36,465 nucleotides of DNA from Alkalimonas cellulosilytica (GCF_036325985.1 NZ_JAUHLI010000023.1:1-36465); one strand, 5' to 3'; counted from the first letter of the stretch, positions 24,242-33,251 are shown. The notes: generated by a model not told the origin, from the letters alone. Numbers and translations: made by a program.

Positions 24242-26180
24242 AACCACCAGTTTGTTTGCACCGGAAAGCATCATCGAGCTCTGGCAAGAGGAAGGGTTGT
24301 TTCGTGCCATCGACGTTCAACTTGCGACCTTGTTGCTTCGCGCAGGGACTTCAGAGACCATAGCGGCATTGAGTGTTTTGGTATCGCATCAGGTCGGACG
24401 CGGCCATACCTGTTTGTCCTTGCCGCAGCTGTTCGACGATCCGGTGAAAACTTTAGGGATCGATGCGAGCACTACTGAGTTTGAAGCACAGTTTCGAGAT
24501 CTGATACCAGATTTAGCGCAGTTGCTGGAAGTGCTTAACAGCAGCGATTCGGTGCTTCGTGTCGCGGCTGATGAAGCTGATGCCTTGCAACCCTTGGTCT
24601 GGGATGCTCATCGCCAGTTGCTGTACTTGCGCCGTTATTGGCAGCACGAACAACGCATTCGGAACTGGTTAGATACCAGAACCGCTACGCAGCAACAGGA
24701 CATAGCTACCGAGCCACTCTGTGCGGTGATTACCAGCTTGATAGCCCCGAAAAACGACGCCATCAGCTGGCAACGATTGGCCTGTGCCAATGCGGCGAAA
24801 CAATCCTTTAGTGTGATCACCGGCGGGCCTGGCACAGGGAAAACCTACACAGTGGTGCGGGTGTTGGCGACCTTACTGGCGTTTGATGACACCTTGCGGA
24901 TCGCGCTGGCCGCACCAACCGGCAAAGCGGCGGCCCGGATGGAAGAGTCGGTTAATGCGGCCTTAGCCGATACCGATAACCCGGCGCTGTTGCGGGTGAA
25001 GTCAGCGCTCAGTCGCAAAGCCTCCACCTTGCACCGTCTGCTGGGCTCGCAGCGCCATAGCCGCTATTTCCGTCACAACAGTGCCATGCCACTGCCATTT
25101 GATGTGGTGGTGGTGGATGAAGCATCAATGATCGATACCGAAATGTTCGATGCGTTGCTTGATGCCATTGGCCCCCATACCCGGCTGATTTTGCTGGGTG
25201 ATAAAGATCAACTGGCTCCGGTGGAAGCCGGTTCGATTTTGGCTTCGTTGTGCCGTGAAGCGGATAGTCGCTCTTATTCACCAGCCCATCAACAGTGGTT
25301 AATGGCGGCAAGCGGCGAAACCATGCCAGAGCCTGCGCTGCCCGTTGCGCCGGGTTTAAACGATCATATTGTGATGCTGGAAGGCTCCGAGCGTTTTCAG
25401 GGCGCCATTGCCGATCTGGCGCTGGCTGTGAATGCCTGCGATGTCGACGCAGCCAATCAGGCGTTAACCAAGGTCAGGCAGCTGTCTCCACCGCCCAGCA
25501 TGGCGGCACAAAGCATGCAGCTCCATGGCGCCGACCCAAAAGCCAAAGCATTCTGGCAGGAGCTGGCAAACGGCTTTGCTGATTTTGTTGAACTGTGCGA
25601 CCAGCAGTTTTTAGCGGAAGAGGATGCCATTAATACCTGGGCGGCTACTGTGCTCTCGGCTTATTCAAACTATCAGTTACTGACCGCGCTTCGGGCGGGT
25701 CCTTGGGGGCAGCAGCAGGTAAATCGGATGATGGAGCAGTTGCTGCGCTTAGGCGCAACCAGCGGAAGTGGAGCCTGGTACCACGGTCGACCGGTGATGG
25801 TCACCAGCAATGATTACAGCCTGAACTTAAACAATGGTGATATTGGCATTGTGCTAAAGCATCCCAGTGATCAGCGGCTACGGGTGGTATTCCCTGCACC
25901 TGTCACCGATGCCAACCCAGTCGGTGTTCGCTGGGTTTTACCCAGTCGCCTGGATGCGGTGGAAACCGTCTATGCGATGACAGTGCACAAATCACAGGGC
26001 TCAGAGTTTCGTCATACGGTTTTGATGTTGCCAGACAGGCCGACACCGGTGCTGACTAAAGAGCTCATTTATACCGGCATCACCCGCGCCAAAAAGGACC
26101 TAACGCTGGTAATCCCAAATCAAAGCGTGTGGCAGCAGGGGGTGTTGGCACGTATTGAGCGTTTGGGTGGTCTTGGCTAA
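24234..26180 (+). CDS. recD: RecD, exodeoxyribonuclease V alpha subunit
   Basis: A 648-residue superfamily 1B 5'-3' helicase. Walker A is GGPGTGKT near residue 200 (SVITGGPGTGKTYTVVRVLATLL), followed by APTGKAAARM, VVVDEASMIDTEMF (Walker B) and GDKDQLAPVEAGS. Late motifs include AMTVHKSQGSEF and LIYTGITRAKKDL. Both AAA-like RecA folds are complete, and the length is near that of E. coli RecD (608). It overlaps recB by 8 bases and has its own GGAG site. It drives one DNA strand while RecB drives the other, and restrains RecA loading before Chi. It is last in the recCBD operon. Confidence 0.97.
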   Translation: MSETTSLFAPESIIELWQEEGLFRAIDVQLATLLLRAGTSETIAALSVLVSHQVGRGHTCLSLPQLFDDPVKTLGIDASTTEFEAQFRDLIPDLAQLLEVLNSSDSVLRVAADEADALQPLVWDAHRQLLYLRRYWQHEQRIRNWLDTRTATQQQDIATEPLCAVITSLIAPKNDAISWQRLACANAAKQSFSVITGGPGTGKTYTVVRVLATLLAFDDTLRIALAAPTGKAAARMEESVNAALADTDNPALLRVKSALSRKASTLHRLLGSQRHSRYFRHNSAMPLPFDVVVVDEASMIDTEMFDALLDAIGPHTRLILLGDKDQLAPVEAGSILASLCREADSRSYSPAHQQWLMAASGETMPEPALPVAPGLNDHIVMLEGSERFQGAIADLALAVNACDVDAANQALTKVRQLSPPPSMAAQSMQLHGADPKAKAFWQELANGFADFVELCDQQFLAEEDAINTWAATVLSAYSNYQLLTALRAGPWGQQQVNRMMEQLLRLGATSGSGAWYHGRPVMVTSNDYSLNLNNGDIGIVLKHPSDQRLRVVFPAPVTDANPVGVRWVLPSRLDAVETVYAMTVHKSQGSEFRHTVLMLPDRPTPVLTKELIYTGITRAKKDLTLVIPNQSVWQQGVLARIERLGGLG

Positions 26181-26330
26181 ATCCCTTCACTCCAAACATT
26201 AGATCTTGCGCTTGGTGAGCACAGGTGCAAAGCCACTGCAGAATTTTGATGTGTCTAGCACTTGTGTGATGGTTAAACTGCACACTCTTAGTGGATTCAG
26301 CTGGGTAATATTTCAAAGAGTCTATACTGA

Positions 26331-26365
26331 GAGCGACACTTTTTGTCGTGCTCATCCATTAGGAT
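26331..26365 (+). promoter_or_regulatory. TGTC-type WYL promoter, copy 4 (WYL2)
   Basis: GAGCGACA-N5-TGTCGTGC (26331-26351), 8 bp, then TAGGAT (26360-26365). The right arm is imperfect outside TGTCG. A separate TATACT lies just upstream at 26323-26328, so a second, ordinary promoter may overlap. It sits about 110 bp before the WYL2 start; between 26181 and 26330 I see nothing else. Confidence 0.65.
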
Positions 26366-26475
26366 GGTCGTCTCTTTTCTTGGTTAATCTCTAAAGATGT
26401 TGAGCAAGACAAAGCGAATGAGTTTCCAGAGCTAAACATGATGACTGACGGCTTAACACAAAAGGCAAGCAATCA

Positions 26476-27573
26476 ATGACGGTAAAGGTTCCAGGCAAAG
26501 CTCCGAAATCGCGAGGCACATCAAACGATGTGATGCGTCGAAAATTGCATATTTACCTGTATTTGCAACATGGCGCTAAAACCATCAATGCAATCAAAGC
26601 CTATTTGGAACAACAGGAATTGCCCAAGGTTGACCGACGCACCTTGCAACGAAACCTCCGTGAGATGGAGGATTCTTTTGGTATTTATCAGGTCAATGAT
26701 GATGCTGGAAAAGGGCAGGCTTGCCTTTGGGCAGTGAACAACAAAATGTTTCAAAACCCTTTTGCCTTCAGTCCCGATCTTGCGATGGCACTAGCGCTGA
26801 CGTATCAGCAAGTGAAAACGTCCGTTCCAGCGGACATTGTTGAGAAAGTTGAGCCTGCTTTTAAACAAGCCATGGCTCAGCTCGAAAAAAGCGAGTCTAT
26901 TCAGGCTAAATGGGCGCAACGAGTGCATGTATCAGCATCAAGCTATGTGTTACCCGCAGCGAAAGTGAAGCCAGAAATAGCTAAGCGCCTCACCGACTGT
27001 GCCTTAAATCAGGTTGCTGTGCAAATCATCTACCGAATAACACATACAGCGAAAGACAGCACGATTCAGGGGACTGCACTTGGTATTCACTATCGTGGGA
27101 ATATTGCCTATCTGATTTTGCGGCCACGAGGTAAAAAGCGTGTTCGTCAGCTTCCATTCAGCCGAATTTATGCGGTAAAGGAGTTGATTACAACTCTGCC
27201 TGAAGTCGGTGATTTCATGATCGATGCTTTTGCAAAGCAAGGTAAATTGACGATGACCTATGGTGAGCCTTTTCGCTTGGAGGCCGTGATTTTTGAATCT
27301 GTACGTCGCGAAATTGAAGATGCTCCCTTGGGAGATGATCAGGTATTAATGCAAGCGTATGAAGATGACATGTACAGGAAACTTTCGGTAACCGTGCCTT
27401 ACAATTTGGATTTGGTTCAGTGGTTGCTGGCAAGAGCACCGTACTTAAAAGTGCTGGGACCGGAGCCGTTTAAAGTGAAGTTTGAAGAAGAACTGCATCG
27501 TGCCTGGCGGAATGTTCTGTCCGGCACTTTGGATGTTCCAAAAGAGAAAAACTTTGAAGTTCTTGCCAATTAA
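26476..27573 (+). CDS. WYL-domain transcriptional regulator (WYL2)
   Basis: A 365-residue regulator. The N-terminal helix-turn-helix is PKVDRRTLQRNLREMEDSFGI (about residues 50-72). The WYL domain follows near residues 170-240 (GTALGIHYRGNIAYLILRPRG, then RQLPFSRIYAVKEL), where the signature reads AYL. The C-terminal WCX domain (about 250-345) ends in VQWLLARAPYLKVLGPEPFK. It differs strongly from WYL1, and the two could form a heterodimer as PafB and PafC do, or could act alone. Its gene has a copy of the shared promoter, so autoregulation is likely. It is followed after 64 bp by a lipoprotein gene in the same direction. Confidence 0.85.
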   Translation: MTVKVPGKAPKSRGTSNDVMRRKLHIYLYLQHGAKTINAIKAYLEQQELPKVDRRTLQRNLREMEDSFGIYQVNDDAGKGQACLWAVNNKMFQNPFAFSPDLAMALALTYQQVKTSVPADIVEKVEPAFKQAMAQLEKSESIQAKWAQRVHVSASSYVLPAAKVKPEIAKRLTDCALNQVAVQIIYRITHTAKDSTIQGTALGIHYRGNIAYLILRPRGKKRVRQLPFSRIYAVKELITTLPEVGDFMIDAFAKQGKLTMTYGEPFRLEAVIFESVRREIEDAPLGDDQVLMQAYEDDMYRKLSVTVPYNLDLVQWLLARAPYLKVLGPEPFKVKFEEELHRAWRNVLSGTLDVPKEKNFEVLAN

Positions 27574-27637
27574 CGGTGTGAGCAAGCTCTGTTTGTGTGG
27601 CAACGGAAAATAAGCAAAGACATCAAAAGGTGGCGTT

Positions 27638-29437
27638 ATGCGAGAAATCACTAAACAAAAAAAATCACTCAATCATGCCTTACTGGCAAGCGGGATCAGT
27701 TTATTGCTGGTTGCCTGCGGTGGTAGTGGTAATCAGGATGACGTTACGGGAGTGGCTCCTCCGGTATTTTATAGCATCACTGTGGAGAGCACTGGGGCAG
27801 GAAATGTTGGCTCAGAAACTGTTCAAGTTGCTGCAGGTGGGCGCTACAGCTTGTCACTCTATCCGGACGATGATCACCTGGTGCATTCAGTCACGGGTTG
27901 TAACGGCACATTGAGCGATACGACTTATGAGATTACATCGGTCACAGCCAATTGTAGGGTTGAAGTGACGTTTGGATTAGTCCCGCTTAGTCTAGACATG
28001 CCTCAGCACATTTATTCATTCTATGATGATACGATGATCCCGCCGCATGAATATGGTGGCGAGTACCATGAAGGAGGGTTAGTTTCTTACATGGGTACGG
28101 CGAGCGTTCAAGAACTATGGATGGATGGCTACCAGGATGTCATTTTTTCATTGGCAAAAGGGTATGCGGCAGGAATTGATACTCGTGTGAAGCCTTATCT
28201 CTTTCGAAATGAAAACGGTCGCTTGGTCTATGACAACTCGGTAGAGTTTTCACCCGTCACGTCTGCCAGGCGCTGGGCCAATTATGGAGAGCGCCCAAAC
28301 GATCATGGTACCGGTTTATATTTTGTTGGGCATGACGGTGGCGACGGCAGCTTTGCTGAAGCCATGTTGATACAGTCAGGAAGCTATCCCCAGGATATCA
28401 CGGCGAGCCTTCCAGCAACGCCACTTTCGAACTTAACAGGAAAACCAAATAGCGTTCATGCCCATGCTATGGCCGGCGGAGATCTCAATGGTAACGGACG
28501 CACCGATTTTGTAGTGATTGATTGGGGAGGTTGTGATACCGAGGTTGACCCTTGGGTATGTTTCGAATCGCCTTATTATTTGATGCAAAGTGACCATGCT
28601 TTGGAATGGTCAATGATTGAATCGGATCTTTTGCGAAATATTGCTTTTGAACAGCCCTTGGCGGCAACAAATGTCGGCGAAGGATGGAATTTGTTGCTTG
28701 ATGTTCATTTGGTGGATGTTAATGGCAATGGGCTTGATGACTTAATTGTCGGCTATGGTCATGGCGCTTCGCGCAGTTATGTTTACTTTAATCAAGGCAT
28801 TGATGCGCAAGGGGGACCTCTATTTAGTCGTGAGCACAGTGCAGCCTTACCGCAAAGTCCATATGGTTATAACGGATTGCATTTATTTACCTGGAGTGCA
28901 GACTTTAATGGCAATGGACACAATGATTTGCTGCTGTTGTGGTCACGATTTGTCCCTTATTACGGCGGTTGGTCGTTCCAACTGTTAAGCAATGATGGTA
29001 GTGGCGTTTTTACCGATGTTTCAGAGCAGGCATTTCATTACTTGTCTGAAAGTCACCAACTAGGCGAGTATCTTGAGTGGACAGATCACTTCACAGTCGC
29101 TGATTTAAATGGTAACGGTCTTCCAGACATTATTGGGTCTGACGGGGGACACTCTGGCAGCGAGGCCAGTATTCGGATCTGGCTAAATGATGGTGCAGGT
29201 GGTTTGCAGGAAATACCGGTGCAGATACCGCATACCAACAGAACCTTTAAGCCGACAGCGCCTTGGTTTGATATTGCTCAGGACGGAGTATTTGGAACGG
29301 CAATGATGCACCAAACTGCCACAGACGATACATTTAGCGAACTACGGGTAAATTTTTATCAGCTGAGTTTAAACCGCAGGCTTTATAGCCTGGCTGCAGA
29401 GCAAGAGGCTATCGAGCAGGCATTGGAGCGAAATTAA
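27638..29437 (+). CDS. FG-GAP/VCBS-repeat surface lipoprotein
   Basis: A 599-residue predicted lipoprotein: basic start, hydrophobic stretch, and lipobox LLVAC with Cys27, then a Gly/Ser linker. Residues about 45-115 form a bacterial repeat-like domain (VESTGAGNVGSETV, then CRVEVTFGL). The main body holds at least four FG-GAP/VCBS units with Asp-rich calcium-binding loops: DLNGNGRTD near 282, DVNGNGLDD near 359, DFNGNGHND near 422 and DLNGNGLPD near 488. Such beta-propellers usually bind proteins or sugars at the cell surface. It lies directly after WYL2 and may share its transcript. Its link to a DNA-related regulon is unexplained. Identification of the fold is good; the ligand is unknown. 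Confidence 0.85.
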   Translation: MREITKQKKSLNHALLASGISLLLVACGGSGNQDDVTGVAPPVFYSITVESTGAGNVGSETVQVAAGGRYSLSLYPDDDHLVHSVTGCNGTLSDTTYEITSVTANCRVEVTFGLVPLSLDMPQHIYSFYDDTMIPPHEYGGEYHEGGLVSYMGTASVQELWMDGYQDVIFSLAKGYAAGIDTRVKPYLFRNENGRLVYDNSVEFSPVTSARRWANYGERPNDHGTGLYFVGHDGGDGSFAEAMLIQSGSYPQDITASLPATPLSNLTGKPNSVHAHAMAGGDLNGNGRTDFVVIDWGGCDTEVDPWVCFESPYYLMQSDHALEWSMIESDLLRNIAFEQPLAATNVGEGWNLLLDVHLVDVNGNGLDDLIVGYGHGASRSYVYFNQGIDAQGGPLFSREHSAALPQSPYGYNGLHLFTWSADFNGNGHNDLLLLWSRFVPYYGGWSFQLLSNDGSGVFTDVSEQAFHYLSESHQLGEYLEWTDHFTVADLNGNGLPDIIGSDGGHSGSEASIRIWLNDGAGGLQEIPVQIPHTNRTFKPTAPWFDIAQDGVFGTAMMHQTATDDTFSELRVNFYQLSLNRRLYSLAAEQEAIEQALERN

Positions 29438-29501
29438 AGTTTCGCCAGTGTTTAGTTGATGCAATCAGAAGCAGATTGCCATCTAAAAGTTACCTCCTCA
29501 A

Positions 29502-29536
29502 GTGCGACACAAAATGTCGGTCATGCAAGGTAAAGT
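29502..29536 (+). promoter_or_regulatory. TGTC-type WYL promoter, copy 5 (29561 gene)
   Basis: GTGCGACA-N5-TGTCGGTC (29502-29522), 8 bp, then TAAAGT (29531-29536). The right arm TGTCGGT is the closest of all eight copies to the actinobacterial PafBC motif (TGTCRGtg-N8-TAnnnT). Confidence 0.75.
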
Positions 29537-29560
29537 GTTTGCCTACACGAGGAGGTTTCA

Positions 29561-29875
29561 ATGGTTGCCGAATTTTTCAGTGAGCAAGGTTTTCTAAGCT
29601 ACGTAGTCTGCTTCGGTATTGCAGGCTACTTTACGCTCTGGCTGTGGCAAAGCTATCCTTTTGTTTCGCTTTTTGCGACTGTCGCTGGTGTGGCACTTGT
29701 CATCCACAACACCTGGATTGGTGAGCCTTCTGGCTGGTTGGATTACCCTTTCTTTGTGATGGTCATGCATATGATTTTTTCATTGTTCTTTACCCGTGAA
29801 GGCTGGAAGCTCATCGCTGCCTTTATCGCTGCAGGCATTGTGCTAAGTTTTCTGGATAAGATGAAAGGGGAGTAA
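29561..29875 (+). CDS. Small multi-pass membrane protein
   Basis: A 104-residue, very hydrophobic protein with three or four predicted membrane segments (about residues 12-30, 34-50, 60-77 and 80-97). No family is recognised. The ATG has a strong GAGGAGG ribosome binding site. It is the only gene between promoter copies 5 and 6, so it appears to be expressed alone and strongly. Small membrane proteins in damage regulons sometimes block cell division (for example SidA and DidA in Caulobacter), but there is no visible sequence match and this is only an idea. Confidence 0.7.
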   Translation: MVAEFFSEQGFLSYVVCFGIAGYFTLWLWQSYPFVSLFATVAGVALVIHNTWIGEPSGWLDYPFFVMVMHMIFSLFFTREGWKLIAAFIAAGIVLSFLDKMKGE

Positions 29876-29895
29876 CGCACCTCAAACAAGTCATA

Positions 29896-29930
29896 GTGCG
29901 ACATTAAATGTCGCACCTATGCTTTAGCAT
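29896..29930 (+). promoter_or_regulatory. TGTC-type WYL promoter, copy 6 (AAA2)
   Basis: GTGCGACA-N5-TGTCGCAC (29896-29916) is a perfect 8-bp inverted repeat. It is followed by 8 bp and TAGCAT (29925-29930). An alternative TATGCT lies only 1 bp after the palindrome, but the 8-bp spacing agrees with the other copies. Confidence 0.8.
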
Positions 29931-29959
29931 GACAGTATGTCAGTTATGCGAGGTTGTCT

Positions 29960-32080
29960 ATGTCCGTTGCCATTAATCCAGATACGTCCATCAAATCAGC
30001 CAAACGCAGTTTTTGTTCTGATACGCCTTCAAGTCTGAATCATACATCAGCGCTACCCGCATCCGAGCAAAAACTGTTACTTGCCAAGGTCTGGTTTTTG
30101 CGTGCGTTTCGGAAAATCGCTAAGCCAGAGGAGTTTTTTAAAACCTCTGAGCAGCATAGCGCCATTTTGCGAGATTACTTCTCCATTGACTGCACGGTTG
30201 GTTGTTTTTCAGCGGTAATGGATAAGCTTCAGCGTGAGCAAATCCAACTGGAAAGCGCATACAAAAACTTGTTTCAGCAGGGTACCTTGTTTTCGGTAAA
30301 TCTACGTTATCTGCAGACGCAGATGGGATTATCTGAAGCGGAGCAAAATTTACTGCTTTTTTTCAGTGTTATGCATGATGAAAGTGACTTAGAAGCGATC
30401 GAACGTTGCAGCCATTCAACAAATCGACGCCATTTGTGCGATTTATTGGCATCCGTATTGGATTGCAAAAGTACACAGATCCGTGCTGGGCTATCATCCG
30501 AAAGCCTTTTAAGGCAAAGCGGCTTTTTGATTCAGTCAAACAATATGTTTGCCGGTTGGTTGGACGCTTTTGAAGTGCCGGGGGTAATTCGAGAGGCCTT
30601 ATTCAATCCCTTGTTAAGTGGTGATAAGTTCAGCTCTCCTTTTGTGACCGTCTCTTCAGAGCCCAAGTTAACGCTCGATGACTTTTACGGTTTTACGGTC
30701 CACAATCAGTTGATTACGCATTACATTCAAAGAGCGCTGGCTGGCAATAAAGTTGGCGCAAACGTTTTATTGTACGGTGCCCCAGGTACAGGAAAAACCG
30801 AATACGCAAAAGTTATCGCGAAAGTGTGTGGCGCAGTATTGATGGAAGTGCCAAGCCAAAGTGACAAAAAAGAAGCGTTGACCGGCCAGCAAAGGGTCCG
30901 CTTTGCTGTTCAGGCTGGCAGAATGTATCAGGGAAAAGGGCGTGTTTTACTCTTTGATGAAGCCGAGGATGTGTTTAATGGTCCTCTTTTTGGTAGAAGC
31001 ACTGCCAGTAAACACAAAGCATGGATAAATCATGTTTTGGATTCTTGCCTTTTACCCACGGTATGGATTTCAAATGATGTATCCGATATGGATCCAGCAT
31101 TTATCCGGCGGTTCGATGTCATCATTGATTTTGATGACGTCAAGGAAGTGGTCCGTGTTGAGCAGTTTTCCAAGATTGTTCATCAGGCCCTCTCGGGTGA
31201 CATGCTGTCTAAGTTGGCTGGGCGAAAGGACATATCAGCGGCTATGGTAGAAAGAGCAGCTGACATGGCAGAGCTAAAGGTTGCAGCCTGCCAGGAGTCG
31301 TTTGATGACGCTTTTATTGACTCGCTCAATTGTTGTCTGAAAGCTCAGGGAAAGCCCAAAGTTGAACCGTTCAATAAATCGAAAGTTGAGTTTGATAGTG
31401 CCTTTGTCAAAACCACGGAAAATTTGGATCGGCTTGCTGATGCGATAAGTACGCAAAAATATGGACGCCTTTGCATATTTGGTCCGCCTGGAACAGGGAA
31501 AACAGCGTTTTGTCATTGGCTTGCTAAGCAAGCAGGTATGCCGCTGCTGGTTAAACGAGCATCCGATTTATTAGGGAAGTACGTTGGTGACAATGAAAAA
31601 ATGATTGCCGCTGCTTTTGCGCAGGCAACTCATGATGGGTCTATACTGCTCATTGATGAAGTGGACAGCTTACTCAGTGATCGTGCTAGCGGTCAATCGT
31701 CCTGGGAAAAGCGCGCTACCAATGAGCTGTTAACTCAGTTGGATGCTTACCAGGGAATATTTATCGCCTGTACCAACTTAATGGATGAGATAGACGCTGC
31801 AACAATGCGCCGATTTGATTTCAAGCTTCACTTTGATTATCTGAATGCAAATCAGAGTGAACTGCTGTTACGAAAAACCTGCCACTCCTTGACGATAGCA
31901 GGACCAACAGAAAGGGATATCGCTGAAATTCGTCAATTGAGCTTTCTAACACCAGGTGACTACGCCATGCTTGCTCGTCGCCATCGATTATCAGCGATTA
32001 AATCCGCAGCAGACTTTATCAGACAACTTCAAGCTGAAACAGGCTTTAAAAGGCAAAGCTGCAGGCGTATTGGGTTTTAA
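29960..32080 (+). CDS. Double AAA+ ATPase (AAA2), paralogue of AAA1
   Basis: A 706-residue ATPase with the same plan as AAA1: a helical N-terminal region of about 240 residues, then AAA+ module 1 (GAPGTGKT near residue 273, VLLFDEAED near 330) and module 2 (GPPGTGKT near 510, ILLIDEVDSLL near 565, then ATNELLTQLDAYQGIFIACTNL and MRRFDFK). The second modules of the two paralogues share long blocks such as SDLLGxYVG and NELLTQLD; the N-terminal regions differ more. The ATG at 29960 has GAGG before it; a TTG two codons earlier is less likely. It is transcribed from promoter copy 6. It may assemble with AAA1 or work on a separate target. Confidence 0.85.
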   Translation: MSVAINPDTSIKSAKRSFCSDTPSSLNHTSALPASEQKLLLAKVWFLRAFRKIAKPEEFFKTSEQHSAILRDYFSIDCTVGCFSAVMDKLQREQIQLESAYKNLFQQGTLFSVNLRYLQTQMGLSEAEQNLLLFFSVMHDESDLEAIERCSHSTNRRHLCDLLASVLDCKSTQIRAGLSSESLLRQSGFLIQSNNMFAGWLDAFEVPGVIREALFNPLLSGDKFSSPFVTVSSEPKLTLDDFYGFTVHNQLITHYIQRALAGNKVGANVLLYGAPGTGKTEYAKVIAKVCGAVLMEVPSQSDKKEALTGQQRVRFAVQAGRMYQGKGRVLLFDEAEDVFNGPLFGRSTASKHKAWINHVLDSCLLPTVWISNDVSDMDPAFIRRFDVIIDFDDVKEVVRVEQFSKIVHQALSGDMLSKLAGRKDISAAMVERAADMAELKVAACQESFDDAFIDSLNCCLKAQGKPKVEPFNKSKVEFDSAFVKTTENLDRLADAISTQKYGRLCIFGPPGTGKTAFCHWLAKQAGMPLLVKRASDLLGKYVGDNEKMIAAAFAQATHDGSILLIDEVDSLLSDRASGQSSWEKRATNELLTQLDAYQGIFIACTNLMDEIDAATMRRFDFKLHFDYLNANQSELLLRKTCHSLTIAGPTERDIAEIRQLSFLTPGDYAMLARRHRLSAIKSAADFIRQLQAETGFKRQSCRRIGF

Positions 32081-32201
32081 GGGGCTCTTAACGGCGATTG
32101 TACTAATGAATTTGTCATTTTTGATGCGTGTTCTACTATTGAGTTACTGTAGGCATTTTTATAAATGGCTTTGAAACTACGAGCTAATATAGGTTAACTA
32201 C

Positions 32202-33080
32202 ATGATTTCAGATAAAGAATTAAGACAGAAAGATTTTGTGCGCACTCATCAAGTGGAATGTTCAGGCGAGTATTGTGAATTTAAAGATCTACTTAATAAA
32301 TCAGCAATTAGGGAAAGGAGACTTAATGAAGCTTCATGTGTGTATATGTGGGTAGAGCAAAAAAAAGATGATCACTTCGATATTCTCTATGTGGGTAAGG
32401 CCGGCAAAGGAGTTGTACAGCGGCTTATACAACACCGCAGTGGTTTTAAAAGCAGTGGCACGGGCCGTAAGAATAATGTTGAACTGCAGAATCGAATACA
32501 TCAAAACAAAGAAATTTTTGTTTATTCTCGGGTTGCCAGCATGGTTACCTTTTTCGAACAGAAAGTTTCGGCTTACTCCGCGGAAGAGGAAGCATTGATT
32601 GCTAAGTACTTGCCGCCACTTAATCGTGCGCGAGTCGAACGGAGGCCCGATAGTGGTCAAGTAGAAGTCGTAGGCCTTGAAGATGTCTATCATGGTGAAG
32701 AAATAATTGAGTTTATTGAGTCATTAAGCGAAGAGGATAAAATTTTGTTCAAACGTTTGCTTACTTGGGCATTGGAGCTGGAAGCTACGGCTGAACTAGA
32801 TCAGAAGGTTGTTCGAGGTTACACCAATCAACCAAATTCTCTGAATGGTTCGCCCATATATCTTTTTGCTAAGTTGGGTAAAAAAGGTAATGCTAAAGCT
32901 CATAGCTGGCAGGTTAGAATTTCGCTGAGCAAGCTGGCAGTTATCCTGCCGTTAAAATATTTAAACCCCTCTCTCGATAAGTCTTTGGTGGATATAAAGG
33001 AACAGTCTAACAGTTTCTCGCCTCTTGATATAAAAGATTTTATCGAATCTCCGAGTAAGTATTATTCTCCTCATGGGTAA
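32202..33080 (+). CDS. GIY-YIG nuclease-like protein with unknown C-terminal domain
   Basis: A 292-residue protein. Residues 45-145 have the GIY-YIG pattern: CVYM (for GIY) at 46-49, YVG at 63-65, the catalytic-type Arg74 in VVQRLIQH, a glutamate in the EEEALIAKYLPPLN segment (128-130) and Asn141. All core positions are filled, so nuclease activity is plausible. The C-terminal 150 residues (EEIIEFIESLSEEDKILFKRLL onward) are not recognised. The gene is AT-richer than recCBD and AAA1. No shared-type promoter precedes it; the gap to AAA2 is 121 bp. GIY-YIG proteins of this kind occur in repair, restriction and mobile elements, and the present role is open. Confidence 0.75.
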   Translation: MISDKELRQKDFVRTHQVECSGEYCEFKDLLNKSAIRERRLNEASCVYMWVEQKKDDHFDILYVGKAGKGVVQRLIQHRSGFKSSGTGRKNNVELQNRIHQNKEIFVYSRVASMVTFFEQKVSAYSAEEEALIAKYLPPLNRARVERRPDSGQVEVVGLEDVYHGEEIIEFIESLSEEDKILFKRLLTWALELEATAELDQKVVRGYTNQPNSLNGSPIYLFAKLGKKGNAKAHSWQVRISLSKLAVILPLKYLNPSLDKSLVDIKEQSNSFSPLDIKDFIESPSKYYSPHG

Positions 33081-33119
33081 GGCTGGCACAAAGTCGATAT
33101 TCTGAATTAATAATTGGCA

Positions 33120-33137
33120 GGCCAGCTAAAGCTGGCC
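33120..33137 (+). terminator. Intrinsic terminator-like hairpin after the GIY-YIG gene
   Basis: GGCCAGC (33120-33126) and GCTGGCC (33131-33137) form a perfect 7-bp stem with a four-base TAAA loop, followed by TATTTG. The T tract is short but the position, 40 bp after the stop codon, fits. Confidence 0.65.
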
Positions 33138-33251
33138 TATTTGTGGGGATACCTCAGACAGATCAATTGTAATTTCACTCTGATTGACCCTATATGATGC
33201 AAACTGCCGCTGAAACGTATGAGCTGAGCAAATGTTGAGGAGTTTATTTTA

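Noticed and set aside
26323..26328. TATACT as the main -10 for WYL2
   Set aside because: It may be used, but no good -35 precedes it, and the palindrome-N8-TAGGAT arrangement just downstream agrees with the seven other sites.
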